NCBI GenBank assembly: GCA_027051905.1 | Contig: JALUGO010000007.1 | Location: 1 to 64,000, forward strand | Source of the DNA: Desulfurobacteriaceae bacterium | Lineage (GTDB): Bacteria; Aquificota; Aquificia; Desulfurobacteriales; Desulfurobacteriaceae | Direction of reading: 5' to 3' | DNA length: 64,000 bases | Shown here: piece by piece, positions 1 through 7,217 of the stretch | How positions within the stretch are numbered: the stretch's first letter is position 1 | How the letters are laid out: every line of letters starts with the position of its first letter | Notes under the pieces: generated by a model | What the model saw: the letters and a program-made list of their open reading frames with translations, nothing else | The model's database searches: none | What the model was told of the DNA's origin: nothing | Translations under genes and position numbers: made by a program

Positions 1-75
1 AACAGCAAGGTGGTTCTCCTGCCGCCGTCTGTTGAGAGTTTGTTGGAGCTCCTTGGGAGGAAGCGTGAGTCTTAA
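1..75 (+). CDS. C-terminal tail of a slipin/stomatin-like (SPFH) protein, 5' truncated
   Basis: An open frame runs from the first base to TAA at 73-75 and encodes 24 residues ending LLGRKRES. No domain is visible in so short a tail. The family is inferred from context only: bacterial nfeD genes are very often preceded by and overlap a slipin gene, and here the stop lies inside the start of an nfeD gene (GTG at 65). The rest of the gene is outside the window. It could be another membrane-associated protein. Confidence 0.45.
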   Translation, partial: NSKVVLLPPSVESLLELLGRKRES

Positions 76-502
76 CCCGGGAGCTCTCTCTGTAATCGCC
101 GGCGTTCTTCTCCTCGTTGTAGAGGCTTTCGCCTTTACCTCTTACATCTTTCCTATAGGTATTGGCCTCATAGCTGCAGGGTTTGTCTATTTGATTTATC
201 CCTCTCTCTGGGTTTCACTTTTAACCTTTGTAGTTGTCTGTGCCTTTTTCTACTGGGTTTCCTTTAGGTATATAAAGAGGATAAAGGGAACCCGGGATAT
301 CTTAGAGGAGCTCTCCTCTCAGGAAGGGGTGGTTATAAAGAAGATTGATGACTTTACCTACGAAGTCCGGTTTCCCTTAGGAGCTGCTGGAGAGGAGGTG
401 TGGAACGCATATTCAGAGGAAGAGCTCCGCTACGGCGACAGGGTTAAGGTTGCTGGAATAAAGGGAAACAAGCTGATAGTTAAAAAGGTGGCAGATGCTT
501 AG
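65..502 (+). CDS. nfeD: NfeD-family membrane protein, short form
   Basis: This 145-residue protein has about three to four hydrophobic segments in residues 5-70, then a soluble C-terminal domain (about 75-145) rich in beta-strand sequence that matches the NfeD OB-fold. There is no N-terminal ClpP-like serine protease domain, so this is the short form normally paired with a slipin/SPFH protein at membrane microdomains. I prefer GTG at 65 because GGGAGG lies at 55-60; a TTG at 32 is also in frame. The start overlaps the end of the upstream partial gene, and the stop overlaps the ATG of alr at 495, so the three probably form one operon. Confidence 0.8.
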   Translation: MSLNPGALSVIAGVLLLVVEAFAFTSYIFPIGIGLIAAGFVYLIYPSLWVSLLTFVVVCAFFYWVSFRYIKRIKGTRDILEELSSQEGVVIKKIDDFTYEVRFPLGAAGEEVWNAYSEEELRYGDRVKVAGIKGNKLIVKKVADA

Positions 503-1583
503 GTGGGCTGAAGTTCACCTTGAAAGGCTCCTTTCAAACTACAGAACAGTTAAAAACTTATGCCAGAAGCAGGTTTACGCTGTTGTAAAGGCAAACGCTT
601 ACGGTCACGGAAGCAGAGAGGTTGCTTCATTCCTTGAGAAAAATACAGACGTTTACGGCTTTGCCGTTGCCACGTATGAGGAAGGAGCCTGTTTAAGGGA
701 AGCAGGCGTTAAGAGGCCGATTTTAGTTATGTCTTCAACCCTTGAGGAGGGAAGGGAGTTCCTGAAAGATTACGACCTCACTCCCGTTGTTTACGACTTT
801 ACGGAGCTCCGTCTTGCAAAAGAGTTAAACGTTCCTTTCCACTTAAAGGTTGATACGGGAATGGGAAGGTTGGGGTTTTTGGAGGAGGAATGGGGGGAGC
901 TCCTTTCAGAACTTAAAGGTCTTCCCGTTTCCGGCGTTATGACCCACTTTTCTTCGGCCGACGAAGATGAGGAGTTTACACTCTTTCAGCTTAAAAAATT
1001 TGAAAAGTTTGTATCCACTCTGAAAAAGGAATTTCCAAACATAGAAGTCCACGCAGAGAACAGCGCAGCAGCCCTCTACAGGTTCAACAACCTTTTAACC
1101 CACTGTAGAGTTGGCCTTGCGCTCTACGGCGTTCCCCCTGAAGAGGGGTATCCGGAGCTCCGTCAGGTTATGGAGGTGAAGGCAAAAGTTCTGACTGTAA
1201 AGGAGCTCCCGCCGAACTATCCTGTTTCCTACTCAAAAACCTACAGAACAAAGGGTAGAGAAAGAGTTGCAGTTATCAGCTTTGGATATGCAGACGGCTA
1301 CCCCAGGGAGTTCTCAAACAGAGGAAAGGTTCTGATAAAGGGAAAAATGTGCCCTGTAAGGGGTAGAGTCTGTATGGATATGACTGTTGTTTCAGTTGAA
1401 AGAATTGATGTAGAAAAAGGAGATATTGCAACTCTTTACGGAGAGGACATTACCTTTAAGTCCGTTGCTGAAAAGACGGGTAAAATTCCCTACGAGCTCA
1501 TGTGTTCAATAAGCCCGAGGGTTGAGAGGGTCTACTTTGGACTACAAAAGTGTAACGCTGAAAGTTCCGCAGGAACAGTTTGA
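495..1583 (+). CDS. alr: alanine racemase
   Basis: PLP-dependent interconversion of L- and D-alanine for peptidoglycan. The 362 residues match the usual family length. The PLP lysine is Lys32 in the motif AVVKANAYGHG, and the second catalytic residue, a tyrosine, lies in the SYSKTY segment near residue 250, just before RERVAVISFGYADGYPR. The N-terminal TIM barrel is followed by the beta domain with the RGRVCMDMT signature. It overlaps nfeD by 8 bases and prmA by 47 bases, so translation is likely coupled. The cytoplasmic cell-wall role fits mraY elsewhere in the window. Confidence 0.95.
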   Translation: MLRWAEVHLERLLSNYRTVKNLCQKQVYAVVKANAYGHGSREVASFLEKNTDVYGFAVATYEEGACLREAGVKRPILVMSSTLEEGREFLKDYDLTPVVYDFTELRLAKELNVPFHLKVDTGMGRLGFLEEEWGELLSELKGLPVSGVMTHFSSADEDEEFTLFQLKKFEKFVSTLKKEFPNIEVHAENSAAALYRFNNLLTHCRVGLALYGVPPEEGYPELRQVMEVKAKVLTVKELPPNYPVSYSKTYRTKGRERVAVISFGYADGYPREFSNRGKVLIKGKMCPVRGRVCMDMTVVSVERIDVEKGDIATLYGEDITFKSVAEKTGKIPYELMCSISPRVERVYFGLQKCNAESSAGTV

Positions 1584-2343
1584 CTTAGTTGTTGACAGGC
1601 TCTTTGAAAAGGGAGCTCTGGGAACGGAGGTTTTAGAGGAAGGGAAGGAAGTTCTATTTAAGGTTTACGCTCCAGTCAATTTCACAGTTCCTCAGGATTT
1701 GAAAGGATTTGTTCTGTCTGAAACGGAGCTTGAGGAAAGGGACTGGAACTCGGAGTGGAAGAAGTACTACAAACCAGTAAAGGTTTCTGAGAAGATATGG
1801 GTAGTCCCCTCTTGGGAAAAGGGAACGTTTAAAGAGCCTGAAGGAGCGATAGTTATCTACATCTACCCGGGAAGGGGTTTTGGAACGGGAACCCACGAAA
1901 CGACCCGTTTAGTTATGAGATTTTTAGAGGAAGTTTTAAGGCTAGGAGTTTCGTTCTTGGACGTTGGAACGGGAAGCGGAATCCTCTCAATTCTCGCCAA
2001 AAAACTTGGAGCCGAAAAGATTGTTGCCTGCGACATTCAAGAAGGGATTGATGAAGAGGTTGAGAGGAACGCTGAGCTGAGCGGAGTTTCCGGAATAGAG
2101 TTTGTTCAGGGGAGCGTTGACAGGGTAAACGGAACCTTTGACGTTGTTGTTGCAAACATAGAAAAGCACCTACTTACGCCGCTTCTTGGGGAAATTTACA
2201 GGAAGACAAAAGAAACTGCTGTTTTCTCAGGGATACTTAAGAGCCAGAGGGAGGAGTTCTTGAAGGAGCTTGAGAGGGCGGGGTTTAAACCGGTTTCTGA
2301 GAGAGGAGAAGGAGAATGGATAGCTTTCTTGTGCAGAAAGTAG
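1537..2343 (+). CDS. prmA: ribosomal protein L11 methyltransferase
   Basis: SAM-dependent trimethylation of ribosomal protein L11. The roughly 268-residue protein has an N-terminal substrate-recognition region, then PGRGFGTGTHETT (typical of PrmA), the SAM-binding loop FLDVGTGSGILS near residue 150, and the VANI motif expected for the catalytic site. The start is uncertain: TTG at 1537 has GAGAGG about eight bases upstream and gives MDYKSVTLK; TTG at 1522 adds five residues. It begins inside alr and its end overlaps the PHP gene by 28 bases. Confidence 0.9.
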   Translation: MDYKSVTLKVPQEQFDLVVDRLFEKGALGTEVLEEGKEVLFKVYAPVNFTVPQDLKGFVLSETELEERDWNSEWKKYYKPVKVSEKIWVVPSWEKGTFKEPEGAIVIYIYPGRGFGTGTHETTRLVMRFLEEVLRLGVSFLDVGTGSGILSILAKKLGAEKIVACDIQEGIDEEVERNAELSGVSGIEFVQGSVDRVNGTFDVVVANIEKHLLTPLLGEIYRKTKETAVFSGILKSQREEFLKELERAGFKPVSERGEGEWIAFLCRK

Positions 2344-3191
2344 ATCTCCACTGCCACTCAACGGCTTCAGACGGGACTCTAACTCCTTCAGAGTTGGTTG
2401 AGCTTGCATCAGAAAAAGGCATTTCCCACATAGCACTTACAGACCACGACACAGTTAGCGGTTTAGATGAGGCCATCTCAAAGGGAAAAAAATTAGGTGT
2501 AAACGTTATTCCCGGGATAGAGGTTACTGCCGATACCTCGTTTTTGGGGGAGGGGAAGAGGGAGCTCCACATCCTTGGTTACCACTTTGATCCCGACTCT
2601 GATGCTATGAGGCAATTGACGGAATTTTTCAGAAATTCTCGGATAAAAAGGAATAAGGAGCTCTGCGGAAGACTTGAAGAGCTTGGTTACCCTGTAAGCT
2701 ATGATGAGATGGTTAACCGCTATGGGGAGAACTTTGGGAAGCCCAACATAGCAAGGGTTTTGATTGATTCCGGATACTACTCAGACCGGGAAACTGCCAT
2801 AGACTTCCTCTCTTCTCTGGGGGTAAAGAGGGAGAAGATGGACTACCGTGAGATTTTCTCCCTGATAAGGGAAGCAGGAGGTATTCCGGTAGTGGCTCAT
2901 CCTGTAAGCATGAAGATTGAGTATGGGGAGCTCTACTATTTTCTTAGAAAAGCAAAAGAGGAAGGACTTGAAGGTGTAGAAGTTTACCATTATAGGCATA
3001 AACCTTCAGATGTTAGAATACTGATAGAGCTGGCGGAGGAAATTTCCCTTTGTACAACTGGTGGTTCAGATTTCCATGGAAAGAATAAACCATGTATACA
3101 GTTGGGTTTTCTAAACCTTACTGTAGGGGATATAACGTTACGGCTTGATTCGAGGTCTTCGGATGTTTCTGGCACGATAAGAAAACCTTAA
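2316..3191 (+). CDS. PHP-domain phosphoesterase (RNase AM / nucleoside 3',5'-bisphosphatase type)
   Basis: A 291-residue polymerase-and-histidinol-phosphatase fold protein. Metal-ligand motifs are visible in order: DLHCHSTASDGT at the N terminus, LTDHDT, GIEVT, VVAHP and GSDFHG near residue 250. This set and length match the YciV/TrpH group, which hydrolyses 3',5'-nucleoside bisphosphates and trims short RNA 5' ends. The exact substrate is inference. It overlaps prmA by 28 bases and is the last gene before the promoter of the nitrate-ammonification island. Confidence 0.8.
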   Translation: MDSFLVQKVDLHCHSTASDGTLTPSELVELASEKGISHIALTDHDTVSGLDEAISKGKKLGVNVIPGIEVTADTSFLGEGKRELHILGYHFDPDSDAMRQLTEFFRNSRIKRNKELCGRLEELGYPVSYDEMVNRYGENFGKPNIARVLIDSGYYSDRETAIDFLSSLGVKREKMDYREIFSLIREAGGIPVVAHPVSMKIEYGELYYFLRKAKEEGLEGVEVYHYRHKPSDVRILIELAEEISLCTTGGSDFHGKNKPCIQLGFLNLTVGDITLRLDSRSSDVSGTIRKP

Positions 3192-3212
3192 TATTTCAAA
3201 CAAACAATTGGG

Positions 3213-3241
3213 TTGACATGTAAAATATTAGAGGCTAAAAT
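3213..3241 (+). promoter_or_regulatory. sigma-70-type promoter for the octaheme cytochrome gene
   Basis: TTGACA at 3213-3218, a 17-base spacer, and TAAAAT at 3236-3241. The -35 is a perfect consensus match. It lies about 40 bases before the start codon at 3283. I see no clear FNR-type TTGAT-N4-ATCAA site around it. Confidence 0.8.
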
Positions 3242-3282
3242 CTATTTCTGAATAGAATACCACTCTTATGAAGGAGGGAAAC

Positions 3283-4659
3283 ATGAAGGGGAAGCTCAGC
3301 AAGCTTCGCACAGGGCTGCTTGCTGTAACCTTCGCTGCAGCAGCAGTGATTGGTCTTAATACTACCGATTCTCAAGCAGCCCTGAGAAACATCTCCAAAG
3401 AGTCTCAAGCGTGCCTTGGCTGTCACAAAGGAATGAACCCTGCTCTCGTTCAGCAGTGGGGTGTCAGCAAGCACGCTGAGGCTGGAGTTGGCTGTTACGA
3501 GTGTCACATGGCCAACAAGGGCGACAAAGACGCCTTCCAGCACTTTGGATTTACAATCTCCACAATCGTATCTCCTCTCGACTGTGGAAAATGTCACCCC
3601 AAAGAAGAGAAAGAGGTTACAGAATCCCACCATGCAAAGGCTGCTCAGTTCGTAGGTTCTCTTGACAACGTTCTCGGAAGAATCGTTGAGGGTGAGCCTC
3701 TCTTCAACCTTGGTTGTGCGCAGTGTCACGGTAGAACAATTCCTGTTAAGAACGGAATGCCCGTTCTTGGTCCATGGCCTAATGAAGGTGTAGGTAGGGT
3801 TAACCCAGACGGCTCCAAGGGTAACTGTGCTGCTTGCCACTACAGGCACAGCTTCAGCCTCAAGCAGGTTCGTGAGCCCGACATGTGTGGTAAGTGTCAC
3901 CAGGGTCCCGACCATCCACAGATTGAAATCTGGTCTCTCTCTAAGCACGGTATCGCTTACAAGGCTCACAAGTCTGAAATTGAGCAAACACTTGACAGGG
4001 CTAAGTGGGTTCTCGGAGAGGACTACTACCAGGCACCAAACTGTGTAACATGTCATATGGGAGCTTCTGTAACAGGTGCTAAGGCTACTCACGATGTTGG
4101 AGCAAGGCTCTCCTGGACACTCCGTCCGCCAATCTCCAAGCACAAGCCTAACTGGCAAGCTAAGCGTGCTGAGATGAAGAAGGTTTGTGCTGCTTGCCAC
4201 CAGAGGGTATGGGTAGAAGGTTTCTACTACCAGTTTGACAACCTCGTAAACCTCTACAACACCAAGTTTGCAATTCCTGCTAACAAGATTATGAAGTTCC
4301 TTAAGAGCAGGAAGCTCATCGATCCAACACCATTCAACGAGAAGATCGAGTGGACATACTTCCTCCTCTGGCACCACGAAGGACGTAGGGCACGTCACGG
4401 TGCTTCTATGATGGCTCCCGACTGGACACACTGGCATGGTCTTTTTGAAGTTGCTGAAAGGTTCTACTTTGAACTTATCCCTGAAGCTGATGAGATCGTT
4501 AAGGAGAAGGGTTCCAGGGCTGATAAGAAAGCCTGGGCTGAGTTCAAGAAGCAGCTCTTCAGCAAACCTGAGCACAAGTGGTTCAAAGGTATGCCAAAGT
4601 CTGAGCTCAGGAGGATTGCTGAGTTTTACATGAAGCGTTACGGACAGACTGCTCAGTAA
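3283..4659 (+). CDS. octaheme c-type cytochrome, hydroxylamine oxidoreductase family (probable nitrite-to-ammonium or hydroxylamine enzyme)
   Basis: A 458-residue exported protein with a signal peptide ending near residue 32 (DSQA) and exactly eight CxxCH sites (CLGCH, CYECH, CGKCH, CAQCH, CAACH, CGKCH, CVTCH, CAACH). Spacing and the late motif RRARHGASMMAPDWTHWHG place it in the HAO family rather than among octaheme nitrite or tetrathionate reductases. With nap genes beside it, it most resembles the reductive HAO of nitrate-ammonifying thermophiles, thought to take nitrite through hydroxylamine to ammonium. ATG at 3283 is chosen because AAGGAGGG precedes it; ATG at 3268 would put that Shine-Dalgarno inside the gene. 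C-ending codons are frequent, suggesting high expression. Confidence 0.87.
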   Translation: MKGKLSKLRTGLLAVTFAAAAVIGLNTTDSQAALRNISKESQACLGCHKGMNPALVQQWGVSKHAEAGVGCYECHMANKGDKDAFQHFGFTISTIVSPLDCGKCHPKEEKEVTESHHAKAAQFVGSLDNVLGRIVEGEPLFNLGCAQCHGRTIPVKNGMPVLGPWPNEGVGRVNPDGSKGNCAACHYRHSFSLKQVREPDMCGKCHQGPDHPQIEIWSLSKHGIAYKAHKSEIEQTLDRAKWVLGEDYYQAPNCVTCHMGASVTGAKATHDVGARLSWTLRPPISKHKPNWQAKRAEMKKVCAACHQRVWVEGFYYQFDNLVNLYNTKFAIPANKIMKFLKSRKLIDPTPFNEKIEWTYFLLWHHEGRRARHGASMMAPDWTHWHGLFEVAERFYFELIPEADEIVKEKGSRADKKAWAEFKKQLFSKPEHKWFKGMPKSELRRIAEFYMKRYGQTAQ

Positions 4660-4675
4660 TTTTGCTATCATTTCA

Positions 4676-4700
4676 GGGGGAGCTCCGTCTCCCCCTTTTT
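4676..4700 (+). terminator. intrinsic terminator after the octaheme cytochrome gene
   Basis: Stem GGGGGAG (4676-4682) pairs with CTCCCCC (4689-4695) around a six-base loop and is followed by TTTTT at 4696-4700. It lies 16 bases after the cytochrome stop codon. It contains a GGAGCTCC octamer (4679-4686). Confidence 0.85.
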
Positions 4701-4724
4701 AATTCTTCCCTCCTGGAGGTTATT

Positions 4725-5630
4725 TTGAGAAAAACCTTAATTGCCCTTCTAATAGCTGCCCTTTCTGTTTCTCCCTCTTTAAAAGCAAAAGAGGCAGAAT
4801 TTGCAAAAAAAATTGAGAAGAAAATTACATGTCCTGCAAGTTTCTTAAACAATCCTCCGGTTTATTTTTACTGTATTTATAGAGACTACCACAATCACAA
4901 ATATGATGAAGGTATAGAAAAAGCAAAAAAAGCACTAAAAGAAATAGAACCTCTTCTAAAGGAAAATCCAGACGGGATGGTTCCGAATGCTGTTCAGAAG
5001 AACGCAAAATTGAGAGATCCCCACGTAAAGTCTGTTGCTTCAGACCTCCACCTGCTTTTGGGAATGCTTTATTTCAAGAAGTCTGTTAATATGGATAACT
5101 CTTCAGTAAAAAAAATTTATGCTGATTTCTTCTCAAAACTTGAAAAGAAGGGATTTGATTTCTTTCAGATAAGTGAACTCATGAATTTATACAGTAAGAA
5201 AAAACTGTTTCCTGAGGAATTTTCAAAGCAGGATGAGAAGAAGTATTCTGAGCTTTTAAAGAAAATGGGGCTAAAAGAAAGTGATTTGGATAGACTTATG
5301 GTTGATGCTCAGAAAGAGTCTAACAGGCTGGAGAAAGAGAGATTCTCATACATGCAAAAGGCTGTAAAAGAGTTCCAGGAGGCTGTAAAGATAGATCCTA
5401 ACAACGCTATGGCTTACTATCAGTTAGGTAATCTTTACAGTGGCGTTTTAAGTGAAGGAATGCCTCAGGATTCCCCTGCCGCTGAGGAAGCATACTACAG
5501 AGCTGCTGTTCTCTTAAAAGAGCAGGGGGATATGGCTGGATACAGGGAAGTTGTTAAAAAGTTAAAGATCTTGAATCCCAATTCCGAATACCTTAAAAAG
5601 TTGAAAGAGAAGAGCGGAAGGGATGCTTAG
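4725..5630 (+). CDS. exported TPR-repeat protein of the hao-nap island
   Basis: A 301-residue, lysine-rich, mostly helical protein with an N-terminal signal peptide (MRKTLIALLIAALSVSPSLKA). A tetratricopeptide-like stretch lies near residues 220-255 (AVKIDPNNAMAYYQLGNLY), and another helical pair, LHLLLGMLYFKKSVN, is at about 105-120. I do not recognise a characterised family. TTG at 4725 is chosen because GGAGGT at 4715-4720 precedes it and a signal peptide follows directly. It overlaps the next gene by 8 bases. Position between the octaheme enzyme and napC suggests a periplasmic assembly or docking role for multihaem cytochromes; that is inference. Confidence 0.65.
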   Translation: MRKTLIALLIAALSVSPSLKAKEAEFAKKIEKKITCPASFLNNPPVYFYCIYRDYHNHKYDEGIEKAKKALKEIEPLLKENPDGMVPNAVQKNAKLRDPHVKSVASDLHLLLGMLYFKKSVNMDNSSVKKIYADFFSKLEKKGFDFFQISELMNLYSKKKLFPEEFSKQDEKKYSELLKKMGLKESDLDRLMVDAQKESNRLEKERFSYMQKAVKEFQEAVKIDPNNAMAYYQLGNLYSGVLSEGMPQDSPAAEEAYYRAAVLLKEQGDMAGYREVVKKLKILNPNSEYLKKLKEKSGRDA

Positions 5631-6123
5631 GTTTGTTCTGCCTTTACTTGTTTCTCTCTTTTTCATATCCTGTGGGGGAACCCAGCAGAGAGTTTCTATA
5701 AAACCTCTTCTTACCTCTCAACCATCACCTTTAGACAGGAAGATTTCAGGTGGGGGACCACAGGAGCTCCCCGTTTCTTCCCCCATTAACCCTGAAAAAC
5801 TTGACCTCTGCACTCGCCATATACTCTTTGCGGATCAGTATATTACAGCTTCAGATTATCCTGGAGCAGCTGAAGAGATAAAAGAGGCAGAAAAATACTG
5901 CTCTCCAGATGATCCCCGTCTTATCTACATGAAAGCAGTTCTTGCAGACATAAATGAAAATAAAAGTAAAGCATATAAACTCTACTACCGTGCTGCCAGG
6001 AAGTATATAGAAAAAGGGGACTTTGACAGTGCTTTTAAGTGTTACTCAGGTATGGTTTCTATAAATCCAGATGGGAAAGAAGTAAAAGAACTTAGAGTTT
6101 ACTTCGAGGATGATAACTATTGA
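5623..6123 (+). CDS. TPR-like lipoprotein of the hao-nap island
   Basis: A 166-residue protein with a lipoprotein signal peptide: a hydrophobic run followed by the lipobox FISC, with Cys near residue 17. After a Pro/Ser-rich linker, residues about 60-155 form helical pairs resembling two to three TPR repeats (YPGAAEEIKEAEKYC, DFDSAFKCYSGMVSINP). The ATG overlaps the end of the preceding TPR gene, so both proteins are probably made together. Membrane anchoring plus TPRs suggests a scaffold for the periplasmic electron-transfer proteins encoded around it. No named family recognised. Confidence 0.65.
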   Translation: MLRFVLPLLVSLFFISCGGTQQRVSIKPLLTSQPSPLDRKISGGGPQELPVSSPINPEKLDLCTRHILFADQYITASDYPGAAEEIKEAEKYCSPDDPRLIYMKAVLADINENKSKAYKLYYRAARKYIEKGDFDSAFKCYSGMVSINPDGKEVKELRVYFEDDNY

Positions 6124-6148
6124 AAACTGAATAGATTTCTGGTAAAAT
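6120..6148 (+). promoter_or_regulatory. promoter for napC-napM-napA with extended -10
   Basis: TTGAAA at 6120-6125 overlaps the stop codon of the upstream lipoprotein gene. After 17 bases comes TAAAAT at 6143-6148, preceded by TGG (6140-6142), an extended -10. The napC start lies about 50 bases downstream. Confidence 0.7.
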
Positions 6149-6159
6149 TTTATTGCTTC

Positions 6160-6175
6160 ATAAGAAATTACTTAT
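6160..6175 (+). promoter_or_regulatory. imperfect inverted repeat in the napC leader
   Basis: ATAAGAAATTACTTAT: arms ATAAG and CTTAT are perfect around a six-base centre. It falls just after the predicted transcription start of the napC promoter, a typical place for an operator or a weak leader hairpin. It does not match the FNR or Fur consensus. Confidence 0.35.
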
Positions 6176-6199
6176 AGACTCTAATAAAAGGGGGTGGAA

Positions 6200-6763
6200 G
6201 TGACGGAGAAGAGAAAGGCATTTATAGTAGGTGGTATTGTTGGTATCGTTATTGCAGGAGTTGGAGCCCTGATTTCTGCTCAAATGATCGAGAACACGGC
6301 AGAGCCTGAGTTCTGCGGTTCATGCCATGAGATGAAACCTATGTTTGAGGCTTGGGAGTCAGGTCCTCATGGTCCACTTGGTAACAAGAGAGGGGCTATC
6401 AGAGCTGGTTGTGCTGATTGCCACTTGCCCCATACCAGTGTGGTAGCATATTTACTTAATAAGACAAAGTTTGGAACGAACGATGCTATTGCACACTTCT
6501 TTAAAGGTGGTTATGCCGACGATCTTGACCACTGGATTGAGAAGAGAAAGGAAAGAGACCACTACGTCTTTGTTTCCAACTGCGAGAGGTGTCATACAAA
6601 CCTTCCTGACAATGTTATGCATGAAAAACTCAAGTCGGGAGAAATTAAGGGGGACTGTCTTACCTGCCACTGGTATGTTGGTCACGGGTTTGACTTTGAA
6701 GGGAAATTAAAAGAATTTTTTGGCAAGAAAGAGGTAAAATCTGAAGGAGAAGGGCACGAATAG
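6200..6763 (+). CDS. napC: NapC/NrfH-family tetrahaem quinol dehydrogenase
   Basis: Membrane-anchored cytochrome that oxidises menaquinol and passes electrons to periplasmic reductases. One N-terminal membrane segment (about residues 7-30) is followed by four haem sites: CGSCH, CADCH, CERCH and CLTCH. The 187 residues match the NapC/NrfH family. GTG at 6200 is preferred because AAAGGGGG precedes it at a normal distance; GTG at 6194 is also in frame. It is followed by napM and napA, so it may feed NapA directly or also serve the octaheme enzyme, as NrfH-type proteins serve nitrite reductases. Confidence 0.9.
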   Translation: MTEKRKAFIVGGIVGIVIAGVGALISAQMIENTAEPEFCGSCHEMKPMFEAWESGPHGPLGNKRGAIRAGCADCHLPHTSVVAYLLNKTKFGTNDAIAHFFKGGYADDLDHWIEKRKERDHYVFVSNCERCHTNLPDNVMHEKLKSGEIKGDCLTCHWYVGHGFDFEGKLKEFFGKKEVKSEGEGHE

Positions 6764-6786
6764 AACACTTATAGGGGAGGTGCAAA

Positions 6787-7203
6787 GTGAAAGTGAAAAC
6801 GTTATTGCTGCTTGCCGGCCTGATGATAGCCGGAAGCGGGCTGGCAATGGCAGACCAGCACCCAGTTCCACCCAGCGTCATTCAAAAATTACCCCCTCAA
6901 CAGCAGCAATGTAGAGCCTGTCATCAGCAGACAACACCAAAAGTTTACGAGCAGTGGGCCCATTCAAAACACGCTATAGCAAACGTTCGCTGTTTCCAGT
7001 GTCATGGAACACTTGGGAACTTCCATAAGACTCCACCTATAAAGAAGTGTATGGCCTGCCACTATCAAGAAGTTGTAACCATGCAGAAGAAGAAACCAGG
7101 CTTTAAGTGCTGGGATTGCCACGAAGCTCACATCTTTGAGTTCCATGGTAACGGTGTGAAGAACATTAAGTCAGCTAAGGACTTTAACCCACAACAGTAT
7201 TAA
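6787..7203 (+). CDS. napM: periplasmic tetrahaem cytochrome NapM
   Basis: A 138-residue secreted protein with a signal peptide ending near residue 22 (GLAMA) and four haem sites: CRACH, CFQCH, CMACH and CWDCH. Size and position directly before napA match NapM, which replaces NapB as electron donor to NapA in several ammonifying bacteria. GTG start at 6787 with GGGGAGGT upstream. There is no NapB-like dihaem gene in the cluster, which supports a NapC-NapM-NapA path. Extra His residues between the motifs could be distal haem ligands. Confidence 0.85.
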   Translation: MKVKTLLLLAGLMIAGSGLAMADQHPVPPSVIQKLPPQQQQCRACHQQTTPKVYEQWAHSKHAIANVRCFQCHGTLGNFHKTPPIKKCMACHYQEVVTMQKKKPGFKCWDCHEAHIFEFHGNGVKNIKSAKDFNPQQY

Positions 7204-7217
7204 TTAAGGAGGGCACG

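Noticed and set aside
3235-4671. 478-residue open frame on the minus strand opposite the octaheme cytochrome gene
   Set aside because: It mirrors the biased codons of the plus-strand gene, has no ribosome site or recognisable domain, and the plus-strand protein has eight haem motifs and a signal peptide.
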